Assembly: GCA_029210205.1 (NCBI GenBank) | Contig: JARGOD010000030.1 | Coordinates: 1-49,549, forward strand | From: Verrucomicrobiales bacterium | GTDB lineage: Bacteria; Verrucomicrobiota; Verrucomicrobiia; Verrucomicrobiales; DEV007 | Direction: 5' to 3' | DNA: 49,549 bases | In this document: positions 25,947 to 35,134 of the stretch, in pieces | Position numbering within the stretch: position 1 is the first letter of the stretch | How the letters are laid out: each line of letters opens with the position of its first letter | Translations under genes and position numbers: made by a program | The notes under the pieces: generated by a model | Seen by the model: the letters and a program-made list of their open reading frames with translations, nothing else | Told to the model about the DNA's origin: nothing | The model's database searches: none

Positions 25947-26534
25947 ATGGCTAATGGTCGCCCGAAACGTTCTGCAATCTTTGGCGGGTCATTTGATCCC
26001 GTTCACCTTGGCCACCTCGGAATGATGCGAGAGGCAATCGAGGCAATGGAGTTGGATGAGATCGTCGTTACTCCATGTTTTGTCTCTCCGTTTAAATCCG
26101 GCACTATTGCCACCGGGCCGCAAAGAGCTGAAATGATGAGAATGGCGCTTCGTGATGAGGGGCTCGAGATCGCTCAAATTTCAACTTTTGAAATTGATCG
26201 AAATCAGCCGAGTTACTCTTGGGAAACGGCGACGCATTTCAATTCCGCTTTCCCGGAAACGGAATGGTATTGGATTCTCGGAACAGACCAGTGGAATGCG
26301 TTTGATCGCTGGGCAGAGCCCGAAAAGCTGCGCGAACTTCTTCGCTTTATCATTTTAACCCGGAATGAAGATCCGGTGATGGAGCGATCAGATTGGAACT
26401 ACGAAAAAGTGCTCTATTCGCATCCCGCTTCCTCCAGCGCGATTCGAGAAAACTTTGAATCACACACTTCCTGGATGACTCCTTCCGTCATCGCTTTCTG
26501 TCGGGAAGAAGGATTGTACGAGGCTGAATTCTGA
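25947..26534 (+). CDS. nadD: Nicotinate-nucleotide adenylyltransferase
   Basis: A 195-residue enzyme that adenylates nicotinate mononucleotide to deamido-NAD in NAD biosynthesis, in the cytoplasm. The nucleotidyltransferase motif is GGSFDPVHLGHLGM (residues about 13-26), with VVTPCFVSPFKSG as the substrate loop, WYWILGTDQWNAFDRW in the middle and the C-terminal ASSSAIREN matching the family ISSS-x-IR motif. Length is normal. It is preceded by the DUF432-like gene and followed after 38 bases by a membrane-anchored protein gene on the same strand. Confidence 0.92.
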   Translation: MANGRPKRSAIFGGSFDPVHLGHLGMMREAIEAMELDEIVVTPCFVSPFKSGTIATGPQRAEMMRMALRDEGLEIAQISTFEIDRNQPSYSWETATHFNSAFPETEWYWILGTDQWNAFDRWAEPEKLRELLRFIILTRNEDPVMERSDWNYEKVLYSHPASSSAIRENFESHTSWMTPSVIAFCREEGLYEAEF

Positions 26535-26572
26535 GGCTTTTGTGAAGAAGGGTTGTTTCGTCAGGCTGGAGC

Positions 26573-27418
26573 ATGGTAATCTCTCGAATGCTCTTCCGAT
26601 TTGTAACTGTAGCGATCGTGGGCTTCTGGCTTGCCAGTGTCGGATGGCTGTGCGCCGTTGTCTGGGCCCCGGCGGAATCGCGGATGGCACAGGTTGATCC
26701 GAGAGAAGTTTACGAGGCGTTTTTTGATTGGAATGAACAAACGACAATGACGCTCCTGGATAATGGCAGTCGCAGAGGAGAGATTACGGTTGCCGGGGGG
26801 TCAGGAGAAGATCGAGAGACAGGACTGTTTTCCAACTCCATTTCCATCTCGGGAACGGTCGATACAATTGACATCAAGAATGACTTTCCCGGAGTCGATC
26901 TTTCATGGCGTGCTCTCGCAGAGTTCACTCGCGAGCTTGATTTTATTTCCGGCAATTCTTCGATGCGGGTTCCCGGTTTGAATATGAGTGCCCACATCAG
27001 TTTAGAGGGAGATCCTTTAGCGACGAAAGCTTCTGTTTCGATGAGCGAGATTCCGGTATTTCGGTTCGATTCTTCAAAGGATTCTCTCGATTCAAGTTCA
27101 CTTCAATCATTGCCTTTCCTCTCGACGCTGGGAGCCAGTTTGCCATTCTCTTCGACGCTGGAGGATGGAGAGGGTAATTCTACGGCACCTAACTTTGACG
27201 TCGATGCCCGCATGGGTGATTTCACCTTCGGAGGACGTAATCTTCGAGCTTACCTCCTGATCGTTGGTTTCAGCGACGAAGAATCAATACGTATTTTTCT
27301 GAGTGAAGTTGGAGAGCCACTTCGTATCGAAACAGATTTCGGGTTTGAGGCGGTTTCGGAGATACTGATGCCGCTTGAAGCATATTTAAAAAAGAACGAG
27401 AGCACAGCCGATGATTGA
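26573..27418 (+). CDS. Hypothetical membrane-anchored protein coupled to an ABC ATPase
   Basis: A 281-residue protein with one N-terminal hydrophobic segment (about residues 8-30, FRFVTVAIVGFWLASVGWL), either an uncleaved anchor or a signal. The rest is acidic and Ser-rich with alternating beta-type segments (EITVAGG, ISISGTVDTIDIKND, GDFTFGGRNLRAYLLIVGF). No family was recognised. The stop overlaps the ATP-binding protein gene by 8 bases, so the two are translationally coupled; it could be a periplasmic partner, but it is not an ABC permease. Confidence 0.6.
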   Translation: MVISRMLFRFVTVAIVGFWLASVGWLCAVVWAPAESRMAQVDPREVYEAFFDWNEQTTMTLLDNGSRRGEITVAGGSGEDRETGLFSNSISISGTVDTIDIKNDFPGVDLSWRALAEFTRELDFISGNSSMRVPGLNMSAHISLEGDPLATKASVSMSEIPVFRFDSSKDSLDSSSLQSLPFLSTLGASLPFSSTLEDGEGNSTAPNFDVDARMGDFTFGGRNLRAYLLIVGFSDEESIRIFLSEVGEPLRIETDFGFEAVSEILMPLEAYLKKNESTADD

Positions 27419-28157
27419 GATTCATAACCTTTCAATGCAGTACGGCGACCTTCTCGCCCTCGATGAGTTGAATCTAAAGATCGAGAAAGGGGAGTTCTTT
27501 GCTTTTCTCGGTCCCAATGCTGCCGGAAAAACCACGACCATAAAGCTGCTTACGGGGTTGATGAAGCCAACGGCAGGGTCTGCTGAAATTTGTGGCTTTG
27601 ATATTCAAACGGATCCGATGGAGGCAAAACGACGGATCGGCTACATTCCAGATGTTGCGGAATTCTACGACAAATTGACACCTCTCGAGTTCATGGGGTT
27701 CATTGCGGATTTGTTTGAAGTGGATCCGGCACGGGCAAAGTCGCAGGTGCCCGAGTTGATGGAACAGTTTTCATTGATGCCATACGGCAGGCAGCGAATT
27801 GAAAACCTGAGTCATGGAACGCGTCAGCGCCTCGCGATCGCATCGGCACTTCTCCATGACCCGGAAGTCATTGTAATAGATGAACCAATGGTAGGGCTCG
27901 ACCCGAAAAATGCGAGGGTCGTGAAAGAGGAGTTGAAAAAGAGAAGTGAGTCAGGAGTCACCATTTTCCTCTCAACGCATCTTCTGAACGTGGCTCAAGA
28001 ACTCGCCGACCGGGTTGGAATCATTAATCATGGAAAACTCCTCGCTTTGGGCACGGTGGATGAAATTTTAAAACAGACTGCGGGGGGACGGGATCTTACG
28101 CTGGAAGAGGTTTTCCTCGAAATGACAGGAGATGAAGAACTTACCGAAAAAGTTTGA
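27411..28157 (+). CDS. ABC transporter ATP-binding protein (ABC-2/drug-export-like)
   Basis: A 248-residue nucleotide-binding subunit. Walker A is GPNAAGKTTT, the signature LSHGTRQRLAIASAL is a variant of LSGGQ, Walker B is VIVIDEPMVGLD, and the switch His is in LSTHLL. The domain resembles ATPases paired with ABC-2-type permeases (CcmA/GldA-like). No permease gene is next to it: the upstream coupled gene has a single helix and the downstream gene is exbB-like. Its membrane partner must be elsewhere, or the upstream protein has an unusual role. Confidence 0.9.
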   Translation: MIEIHNLSMQYGDLLALDELNLKIEKGEFFAFLGPNAAGKTTTIKLLTGLMKPTAGSAEICGFDIQTDPMEAKRRIGYIPDVAEFYDKLTPLEFMGFIADLFEVDPARAKSQVPELMEQFSLMPYGRQRIENLSHGTRQRLAIASALLHDPEVIVIDEPMVGLDPKNARVVKEELKKRSESGVTIFLSTHLLNVAQELADRVGIINHGKLLALGTVDEILKQTAGGRDLTLEEVFLEMTGDEELTEKV

Positions 28158-28244
28158 ATAAAATCTCTCTTTTTCCTTTACACTATCACTGAAATATCCC
28201 AAGAACAGCGCCTGTCATTTTACCAAAGACCAACAGAATTACTT

Positions 28245-29045
28245 ATGTCAAAAACGATGTCACTCCTCCAATCCAAGCGTTGGCTCATCACTCTTGGTGT
28301 TCTGCTCCTTGTTTCGTTTGCCGCTCCTGATCTCATGGCTCAGGACGCAGACGCTCCAGCGGAAACGAAGACTCTTATGGACAAGATTGTGGACGCCGGT
28401 GCGTTCATGATTCCAATCGGGATCTTGTCCGTCTTGATGATCACTCTGGCGGTCTTCAATGCATTGCAGCTCTCAGCTAAAAAGTTTTCTCCACGTGCTC
28501 TTAAAGAAGAAATCCTCGCCAATATGGCTGACGTGAGAGTCCGCAGTTCAATTGATATCGCAGCGCAGGATCCATCTTATCTCGGGCGCCTCGCTGCGAC
28601 TGCTTATCCGCTGGTTGATGCGACAGATCCTGAAACGCTCGGACGCGGCAAAGTGGAGGATGCAATCGCTGACTTCGCGATCCGTGAAAATTCACGTTAC
28701 ATGTCGTGGATTGGCTATTTCTCCGTCATCGCTCAGGCTGCTCCGATGATCGGACTGTTCGGAACCGTTGCCGGTATGATTCTGGCGTTCGATACGATGG
28801 GTCTCAGCGGTGGAGCTGATCCGAGTGCTCTTGCTGGAAATATCTCACTTGCACTGATGACTACTGCAGGCGGACTTGTCGTGGCGATTCCAAGTATTTT
28901 TTGCTTCTACATCTTTAAGAACAAATTCAATAAGTTGGTCAGCGAAGCGCAGGAAGTCGCTATCGAAGGTCTTGACTACGCGGTTGGAACGGTCAATGCC
29001 GACCAGCAGCTTGCGAAGGTTCCGGAAGGTATCTCGGAAAGCTGA
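28245..29045 (+). CDS. MotA/TolQ/ExbB proton-channel family protein
   Basis: A 266-residue protein with an N-terminal signal-like helix (about residues 14-32) preceding the usual three transmembrane helices (about 48-70, 160-185 and 198-225). The channel signature is GLFGTVAGMILAFDTM and LMTTAGGLVVAIP, with the Thr residues lining the proton path in TolQ/ExbB. The extra N-terminal signal is common in this group in Verrucomicrobia and Planctomycetes. It is the first gene of a probable operon with two ExbD and two TPR-type proteins. It would form the pentameric stator that uses the proton gradient. Confidence 0.92.
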   Translation: MSKTMSLLQSKRWLITLGVLLLVSFAAPDLMAQDADAPAETKTLMDKIVDAGAFMIPIGILSVLMITLAVFNALQLSAKKFSPRALKEEILANMADVRVRSSIDIAAQDPSYLGRLAATAYPLVDATDPETLGRGKVEDAIADFAIRENSRYMSWIGYFSVIAQAAPMIGLFGTVAGMILAFDTMGLSGGADPSALAGNISLALMTTAGGLVVAIPSIFCFYIFKNKFNKLVSEAQEVAIEGLDYAVGTVNADQQLAKVPEGISES

Positions 29046-29080
29046 TTGTGGTTAAGTGAGAGACACCAAGAGAAATCACC

Positions 29081-29533
29081 ATGGCATCTGAAAAACTTAA
29101 AGCAGCAATTGAGAGCCTCAATGAAGAGGAGCTTCAAATGGACATGTCGTCCATGATTGACCTCGTCTTCCTGCTTCTGATTTTCTTCATGGTCAGTTCT
29201 CACCTCATTATTGTCGAAATCGACAAGCGGGTTAATCCGCCGACGGCAGCTAATGCTCAAGTCGCGAAGAATGCGACTGGCCGGGTTGTCGTCAACATTC
29301 TTGCTGACGGATCCATCTGGGGTCAGGGCGAGCAAGAGCTCCCGACGATGGAGGCAATCGAAGATTACGTCCGCAACCAGAGGGAGCGCAACGACAACAA
29401 CAACGTCCCGACCCGCCTCAACCTTCGAGCGGATGAGGAAGTGGATACGCGTATCATTAAGAAGGTGGTCCAAGCCTCTGGTGAAGCCGGTGTCAACGAC
29501 GTCATTTTTGGCAGCTACGTGGTCGAACGCTGA
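29081..29533 (+). CDS. ExbD/TolR family protein (first copy)
   Basis: A 150-residue protein: a short cytoplasmic N-terminus, one transmembrane helix (about residues 24-42) containing the proton-carrying Asp27 in DMSSMIDLVFLLLIFF, then a periplasmic domain (VVVNILADGSIWGQGEQEL ... LRADEEVDTRIIKKVV) as in ExbD/TolR. It lies 35 bases after the ExbB gene and 24 bases before a second ExbD gene that differs strongly outside the helix, which suggests a hetero-complex. Confidence 0.92.
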   Translation: MASEKLKAAIESLNEEELQMDMSSMIDLVFLLLIFFMVSSHLIIVEIDKRVNPPTAANAQVAKNATGRVVVNILADGSIWGQGEQELPTMEAIEDYVRNQRERNDNNNVPTRLNLRADEEVDTRIIKKVVQASGEAGVNDVIFGSYVVER

Positions 29534-29557
29534 GCCGGAAAACGAATTTAACAAATT

Positions 29558-30010
29558 ATGGCGCGCAGAAAAGCCCCCAAAGAAGAAGATCCGGAACTGG
29601 ATATGTCATCTCTGATTGATGTCAGTTTCCTTCTTCTCATCTACTTTCTTGTCACTTCAACACTTGATCCCAAGGAAGCCGATCTTGGCATGACAATGCC
29701 GACGAGCCAGTCCAGTGCTCCGAGCGAGGTCGAAATAGACCAGATGACCGTTGAGGTGAACAGTTCCGGACACATTGTCTTGAATGAGGAGGTTTTGGAT
29801 ACTGACCCTGAGAAGCGGGAGGTCCCACTGCTGCTTGACCGTTTGCGGACTTACGCAGAGAGCGCTCGCCTTACTGACTCTAAGCCGATGGTGATTATCG
29901 CGGCTGATGATGCGGCAAAAGGACAGCGGTTCGTTGATGTTTTGAACGCGCTGGCGGATCGGGATGTCGACATTCGAAATGTCACAATCACCGGGTTCAA
30001 AGAAGAATGA
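29558..30010 (+). CDS. ExbD/TolR family protein (second copy)
   Basis: A 150-residue protein with the same layout as its neighbour: a charged N-terminus, a helix at about residues 18-35 with Asp21 in DMSSLIDVSFLLLIYFLV, and a periplasmic domain (MTVEVNSSGHIVLNEEVL ... VIIAADDAAKGQRFVDVL). Both copies keep the essential Asp, so both could conduct protons. Two different ExbD subunits per ExbB is the composition known for AglR/AglQ/AglS in Myxococcus. A 150-base gap precedes the TPR gene. Confidence 0.92.
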   Translation: MARRKAPKEEDPELDMSSLIDVSFLLLIYFLVTSTLDPKEADLGMTMPTSQSSAPSEVEIDQMTVEVNSSGHIVLNEEVLDTDPEKREVPLLLDRLRTYAESARLTDSKPMVIIAADDAAKGQRFVDVLNALADRDVDIRNVTITGFKEE

Positions 30011-30160
30011 TCTTCGTCCGGTCCAGTCGGAGATTGAACAGTTTCGCGGTTTTGTGCCGCTCAAATTAGTAATGAAGGAGTGGTTTAATTAATCCAACTC
30101 CAGTGAGTTTCGTCTGCTTCTGTCATGGTTAGACAGGAACGGACTCTACAAATTTTTAGA

Positions 30161-33100
30161 ATGAAAATACGTCCCCACCGGAATTTTTCCTATCTTATCG
30201 CAGTTTTCGCCGCAACCGCACTCACAGGTGCTGCTTTGGCTCAAGACGACGACAGTATCGAAGGCTTGTATCAAAAGGCAGTCGAGCAAAACATGTCTGG
30301 CAATCCGGTCGAAGCGTCAAAGACCTTTAATAAACTCTTTGAACTTGCCGGGGGAACGGAAACCTTGTTTGAAGATTACGGTGCTCAGGCCGGAGGCTTT
30401 TTCTTCGATTACGGCCTCACATTATTGCCGCAACAGCGATGGGATGATGCCAAGGCTGCTTTTGAGGTTTGCGTTCAGGCAGAAGAAATTGCCGAGCGTG
30501 TTGAGACACCGATTAATTCAAAAAACGCGAGGAAAAGCCTGGCGACATTTCAACTTGGTTTTTGCGAGGCGCAGTTGGGTAATCATGAAGAAGCATTGAA
30601 ACTTTATGATGAATATGTGGCCTCAAGTCCGCCTGCAGCGGAACAAGAGCAGATCTACAGTACCTTTCAGCTTCGATACGGTGCCACGCTGATGAAGCTG
30701 GGGCGGAGTGACGAGGGAATTGCCTCGATTCAGGAATTGTTTAATCGCAAAGAGGAAAAAGGAATTCCCACTCAATTTCTTGTGCAGGGGCTTCTCGAAC
30801 TTGGACTCTCATGGGTGGAGCAGGCGGAGGCCTCGGGAGGAGATGGCGTGGTGATCGAAAAGGTTTCGGATTCGGCTCATGCCTTTCTTGATCAAAACGA
30901 ACTGATGTTGAGTCTTTCACCGCTCGACAAATATCGCTTTGGCTTTTACGACAGACTTCGAGTTCTAGGCTTCGAGGCTTCCAAGGTAGGTCTCTACCCA
31001 CTCGCGATACGGCTTTTTGCGATGGTTCCAACCCTTGAGGACGTGAAGAGTGATATCAATCTTGCACTCGGTCGTCTCCCTTTTGGTGCGGGCATCCCAT
31101 CTCAGTATCAACAATTACTCGAACGAATTGAGAAGATGGAGCAGGCTGAGTTTCATCCGGATGCAGAGACTCTTCGTCTTGTCGCAACTTGTTATGACCG
31201 GATGGGAAATTCGCGTGCCGCGAGAGTTGTCTATTGGCACCTTGCTTCGCAGTTCCCCGATGCTCCGCAGAATGCACGGGGCGAAATCCTCCACGAAGCA
31301 TCCCGGCTTTCCTCGATTCTCGGAGATTATTCCGGAGCACGATATTTTGGAGAGGCATTCAATCGCGAAATTCCGGAGGAGAATCCTTTAAGAAACAACG
31401 TTTCCTCCTTCATGCTCCAGTCACTCTTCGCCGCCAAGGATTATGATCAGGTAAAGAGTATTGCTGAGCGAGTTCGGGAACGCTATGACGCGGGTGCTGC
31501 GGAACGCGAGTTGGCAGACTCCTACTACGCGCTCGCTTTGTTCACGACGCAAAAGCACGAGGAAGCAGCTGAGCCGATGAATGAATATATCACGGCATAT
31601 CCTGAAGGGCAGACTCGTGAGATGGTGATGTATTTCCGTGGGACCAACTCACTGGTGCTGGGTAAAATGCGTGAGGCTGCAGAGTATGTTGAGGAGTTTA
31701 TCAAAGCTTATCCGGAATCAGAGGCCTACCTGGATAAGGCGCTCGCTGATCTGGCGGTGGCCCGCTTTAATCTCGAAGACTACCCGGCCGCGATCAAAGC
31801 CTCGGACCAATTGGAGGCTGTCCGCCCGGACTCGGTTACTCTGGGACGGACCCTCAATATTGAAGGAGATTCCCACCTCATTCAGGCTGGGTCGATGAAG
31901 AGTAAAGAGCAGGAGGAACAACGCAAAGAATGGGAAACAGCCGCGCTTGAGTCTTATCTTGCCGCCTTTGACTCTGCAAAGGTCGCTGTCGTTACTGAGC
32001 CGGATCGCGCCGACTACCACAAAAATATTGCCGCAGAAGGCCTCTGGAAATCAGCTGACCAGTATTACACGAATGGTGAGATCGATAAGGGAATTGCGCA
32101 GTATGATGCTTTCTTCCCTGATTATGAAGGGACCCGCTGGGAGCCTCAGATTTCCGTTTTCTCTCTTGAGCATCTCGAAGCGGCGGACCGCGGCGAAGAG
32201 GCGCTCACACAGGTGGAAAAAATGATTCTCCTCCTCGGTGGAAAGCCACCGGAAGAGCAGGACCTCACTTTACTCCGCCAGGCAATCGGTTCCTACTCAC
32301 AGGCTTCGGTCCGCATCAGAGGTGTCGAAAAGACTCTCGCGACTCTGGAAGATTTCCCCGGTATTGATCCTTCAAACCAGGCTTTACTCACTTGGCTGAA
32401 AATTCAGCAGGTCATCGTGCTTCAGGGTAGTCGCAAAGAGATGGAAAAAGACTCACCGAAGTATGCGGCGGTTGAGGGAGAGATCGCCAAGGTGTTTGAT
32501 GATCTGAAAAAATTCGAGATCCGACAGCTTTCCGAGTTCGCTCTTCAGCAGATTGGCCTCTATTTTTCGGGAACAGATAATCCGTTTCTCGGTGTGCCTT
32601 ACTTTGATGAGCTATTGAATCGTACTAACCCTGAAGCTGATCCGTTCAAAGGTGCCGCAGAAATGGAGCTCGGCATCATTGAAATGCGTGCCGCCGATCC
32701 AGGGACTGTCCAATCGGCTCGTGAGCGCTTCCGCCGTGTTATCGATAAATACAAGGATGCTGCATTGGTTCCTGAGGCTTATTTGAATCTTGCGAAGCTG
32801 CACATCAACAACAAAGAGTGGCGCGACGCGCTGGCCGCTCTCGATGTGATCAATAAAAACAAGAACTACTTCAAAGGTGAACGGGCGAAGCGAGCTGAGG
32901 CCGGATTTCTCCTCGGAACGGTTCTCGATGAGATGGATGAGCCTGCCGAGGCGAATCAGGCTTACGTTGCGATTGTCGGTGCGTATGGAGCTTTCCCTGA
33001 CTGGGTTACTCAGGCCTGGGAACGCTACATTCCCAATAGTGTCGCAGACTTCGAAAAGATGCCGACGACTAATGAGATTGAGATTGCGGCGAAACGAGCG

Positions 33101-33280
33101 AGACAATTGGCTCTTTATAAGCTGACACGTAAGTATCTCTATCAGTGGCAGAATTGGACAGATGAAGATTCGCCTTCGGGTGCTCTTCGTCGACTCCGCC
33201 GGGATATCGAAGTGATGAAGTCAGATATGGCAATCACTCCCGAGGAAGAAGCTGCGATCGTCCTCGAACTGAACATATAA
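30161..33280 (+). CDS. Large exported TPR-repeat protein
   Basis: A 1039-residue protein from ATG 30161, chosen because it gives a clear signal peptide (SYLIAVFAATALTGAALAQDD). An in-frame ATG at 30125 would add 12 residues. The rest is alpha-helical with many TPR-like pairs (SIEGLYQKAVEQNMSGNPVEA, GNHEEALKLYDEYVASSP, AAEYVEEFIKAYPESEAYL, ARERFRRVIDKYKDAALVP in part). Such proteins assemble complexes, and position after ExbB-ExbD-ExbD suggests a periplasmic partner of the motor in place of TonB. A 22-base gap separates it from the next exported protein gene. Confidence 0.85.
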   Translation: MKIRPHRNFSYLIAVFAATALTGAALAQDDDSIEGLYQKAVEQNMSGNPVEASKTFNKLFELAGGTETLFEDYGAQAGGFFFDYGLTLLPQQRWDDAKAAFEVCVQAEEIAERVETPINSKNARKSLATFQLGFCEAQLGNHEEALKLYDEYVASSPPAAEQEQIYSTFQLRYGATLMKLGRSDEGIASIQELFNRKEEKGIPTQFLVQGLLELGLSWVEQAEASGGDGVVIEKVSDSAHAFLDQNELMLSLSPLDKYRFGFYDRLRVLGFEASKVGLYPLAIRLFAMVPTLEDVKSDINLALGRLPFGAGIPSQYQQLLERIEKMEQAEFHPDAETLRLVATCYDRMGNSRAARVVYWHLASQFPDAPQNARGEILHEASRLSSILGDYSGARYFGEAFNREIPEENPLRNNVSSFMLQSLFAAKDYDQVKSIAERVRERYDAGAAERELADSYYALALFTTQKHEEAAEPMNEYITAYPEGQTREMVMYFRGTNSLVLGKMREAAEYVEEFIKAYPESEAYLDKALADLAVARFNLEDYPAAIKASDQLEAVRPDSVTLGRTLNIEGDSHLIQAGSMKSKEQEEQRKEWETAALESYLAAFDSAKVAVVTEPDRADYHKNIAAEGLWKSADQYYTNGEIDKGIAQYDAFFPDYEGTRWEPQISVFSLEHLEAADRGEEALTQVEKMILLLGGKPPEEQDLTLLRQAIGSYSQASVRIRGVEKTLATLEDFPGIDPSNQALLTWLKIQQVIVLQGSRKEMEKDSPKYAAVEGEIAKVFDDLKKFEIRQLSEFALQQIGLYFSGTDNPFLGVPYFDELLNRTNPEADPFKGAAEMELGIIEMRAADPGTVQSARERFRRVIDKYKDAALVPEAYLNLAKLHINNKEWRDALAALDVINKNKNYFKGERAKRAEAGFLLGTVLDEMDEPAEANQAYVAIVGAYGAFPDWVTQAWERYIPNSVADFEKMPTTNEIEIAAKRARQLALYKLTRKYLYQWQNWTDEDSPSGALRRLRRDIEVMKSDMAITPEEEAAIVLELNI

Positions 33281-33302
33281 TTTCGATCATATTGCTTTTT
33301 TG

Positions 33303-34313
33303 ATGAAAAAGAACTTTCTACTCATCCTCATATTCGTCGCCGTCTCGATACCTTCGCTCCACGCACAGGTGAAGGAGACTCCTGCAACACTCGGCTTGGC
33401 GGCTGGTGGTAATCCTCAGGGTTACGTTCAAAATTCAAACGACAACGGAATCCTCTTCGCGACGACTTCGGGCGGAGCAGGACAGCTCGTCACTTATGAA
33501 AAAATCCGAGGCGAAGGACTTGATAAGCTGATTCGGTTTGAGGAGCGCGTCGAAGCGCTCGCTGAGGGTCGTGCGTTGTATGCTGCTGAGCAGTACACAG
33601 AAGCGGCGGCGGCGTTTGGAAAGGTGGCCCGTGAGTATGCGATCATCATTAACGTTCCCAAGAACTTCGCGACAGAAGCTCTCTTTTATCAAGCGGAGAG
33701 TCTGCGTCGCTCCGGTCGTTATTCTTTGCTGGCGCAGGTGGTCAATGCACCGGTCGCGAAAACGATCGAGACAAAGCTGGATCAGAGTTACCAGAAGGAT
33801 TTCGAGTTTATGAAACTGTGGGCTCTCCTCGGTGAGGAAGACTATGACGCTCTCAAGTCGGCGATTGCTGCCTATGAAGAGCCGGTGACAGGCGACGCTA
33901 AATTGTTAGCGACTCCGAATTTTGTGAAGTTGCCGAGTGCTCAGCTTGCGCAGTTGGGATTTTTAAGAGCCAAGGTATTTGATAAAGCTGGAGATAAAAC
34001 CAGGGCACTTGATGACTATTACCGGAGCTTCACGCTCGCTTATGGTAACGATCCGCTACTTTCAAAGCTGGCGATGGGACAGTCGATGCTAATTAAATCT
34101 GCTGACCCCAAGCTTGAGACTCCCGGTAGTGCTGCGAGTGCAGAAATGCAGAGCCTCGCATACATGTTCAGCATTCGTTTTGGAAAGGATTCTATGCCTG
34201 AGCAATTCCAGAAATACGCGGTGCGTCCGGCCATGGCTATTCCAAATGCTGCGCCTGCGGCGGAAGCCGAAGCTGATCCGCCTGCGGAGGCTCCCGCCGA
34301 AAAAGCGGAGTGA
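33303..34313 (+). CDS. Exported protein with TPR-like helical repeats
   Basis: A 336-residue protein started at ATG 33303 (a TTG lies just before it). It has a signal peptide (about residues 1-21, ending SLHAQ). Repeats such as ALYAAEQYTEAAAAFGKVAREY and ALDDYYRSFTLAYGNDP (each shown only in part by the helix pattern) suggest TPR-like helical hairpins. The tail is Ala/Pro/Glu-rich and probably disordered. As the last gene of the ExbB/ExbD locus it is likely a periplasmic or outer-membrane-linked accessory subunit. No defined family was recognised. Confidence 0.7.
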   Translation: MKKNFLLILIFVAVSIPSLHAQVKETPATLGLAAGGNPQGYVQNSNDNGILFATTSGGAGQLVTYEKIRGEGLDKLIRFEERVEALAEGRALYAAEQYTEAAAAFGKVAREYAIIINVPKNFATEALFYQAESLRRSGRYSLLAQVVNAPVAKTIETKLDQSYQKDFEFMKLWALLGEEDYDALKSAIAAYEEPVTGDAKLLATPNFVKLPSAQLAQLGFLRAKVFDKAGDKTRALDDYYRSFTLAYGNDPLLSKLAMGQSMLIKSADPKLETPGSAASAEMQSLAYMFSIRFGKDSMPEQFQKYAVRPAMAIPNAAPAAEAEADPPAEAPAEKAE

Positions 34314-34385
34314 TTCTCAGCGTTCGGGACGACGTACTTACAAAATCACAGGCGTTCCGGGATCGATTTGAAAAGTCAGCCTGAA

Positions 34386-34427
34386 CCGACTCACCCTCAT
34401 GCTAACCAAAGTCGTTAGCAGAGTCGG
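34386..34427. terminator. Two-part hairpin between convergent genes
   Basis: Outer arms CCGACTC (34386-34392) and GAGTCGG (34421-34427) enclose a second stem TGCTAAC (34400-34406) / GTTAGCA (34414-34420), with a 7-base loop and an asymmetric 7-base bulge on the left. It lies 73 bases after the TPR-like gene and 32 bases from the 3' end of the convergent gene, and may end transcription from either side; there is no T-run. Confidence 0.4.
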
Positions 34428-34458
34428 CTTGCAGAGTATTTCGATCAAACGAAAGCCT

Positions 34459-35043
34459 TTACCACTTCGCGATCTCCTGTTTCACAGGCTCACGTCCAAA
34501 CCAGATTAAGAAGAAAACAGGGAGCGCGGCGAGCCAGAGCAGGCCGAATATCATGCCGCCAAAGACGGCGTAATCGGTCACTTTCTGCATCATTTCCGCT
34601 TCGCTGCCTCCGCCGTTCATCTCCATCATTAGATCCATCTGCACTCGTGTCAGCGCCATGCTGCGAAAGGAAAAGTAGCCTCCGGCGAGTATTTTCAGCA
34701 CGCCCCAGACCTGGAGGAATATCGGGGCTTTTGGATTTCTCTTTAACAAAAGGATTCCCCCTGTGAGTAGAACGAGGGAAACGACTCCCATCGCGATTGC
34801 CGAGACAGTGGAGATGGATTTCATTTGTCCCATATAATCAGCCACTTTATCGGTGTCGGCGCCCTGCTGAATCAGCAATTCCATTTGAGTGTCAACAAAG
34901 TAGAGGCTCAATGGTGAAGCTGCTGATTGAAGGAATCCCAATATCCCCAAAACAAGAGCAATGATACCCAGTATTTTGGGCCACTTCACAGGTTGGTCTG
35001 GTATTTGGCTCGGGTCAATTGGAGGGGGCGTGACGGTATCCAT
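34459..35043 (-). CDS. Hypothetical four-helix membrane protein
   Basis: A 194-residue protein with a Pro-rich cytoplasmic start (VTPPPIDPSQIPDQP) and four hydrophobic helices (about residues 24-46, 77-98, 108-124 and 158-182). A Met-rich polar stretch (MDLMMEMNGGGSEAEMMQK) lies before the last helix. No family was recognised. It converges with the exported TPR-like gene and is divergent from the cupin gene 91 bases away. Confidence 0.6.
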   Translation of the reverse strand: MDTVTPPPIDPSQIPDQPVKWPKILGIIALVLGILGFLQSAASPLSLYFVDTQMELLIQQGADTDKVADYMGQMKSISTVSAIAMGVVSLVLLTGGILLLKRNPKAPIFLQVWGVLKILAGGYFSFRSMALTRVQMDLMMEMNGGGSEAEMMQKVTDYAVFGGMIFGLLWLAALPVFFLIWFGREPVKQEIAKW

Positions 35044-35134
35044 AGAATGCGACCGTAGAGAGGAACGGAATCGAGGTCAATTTTCATCATTGAATTTCAC
35101 TTGATGGATGTGGTCCTGTCATCGTTTCGTAAGC

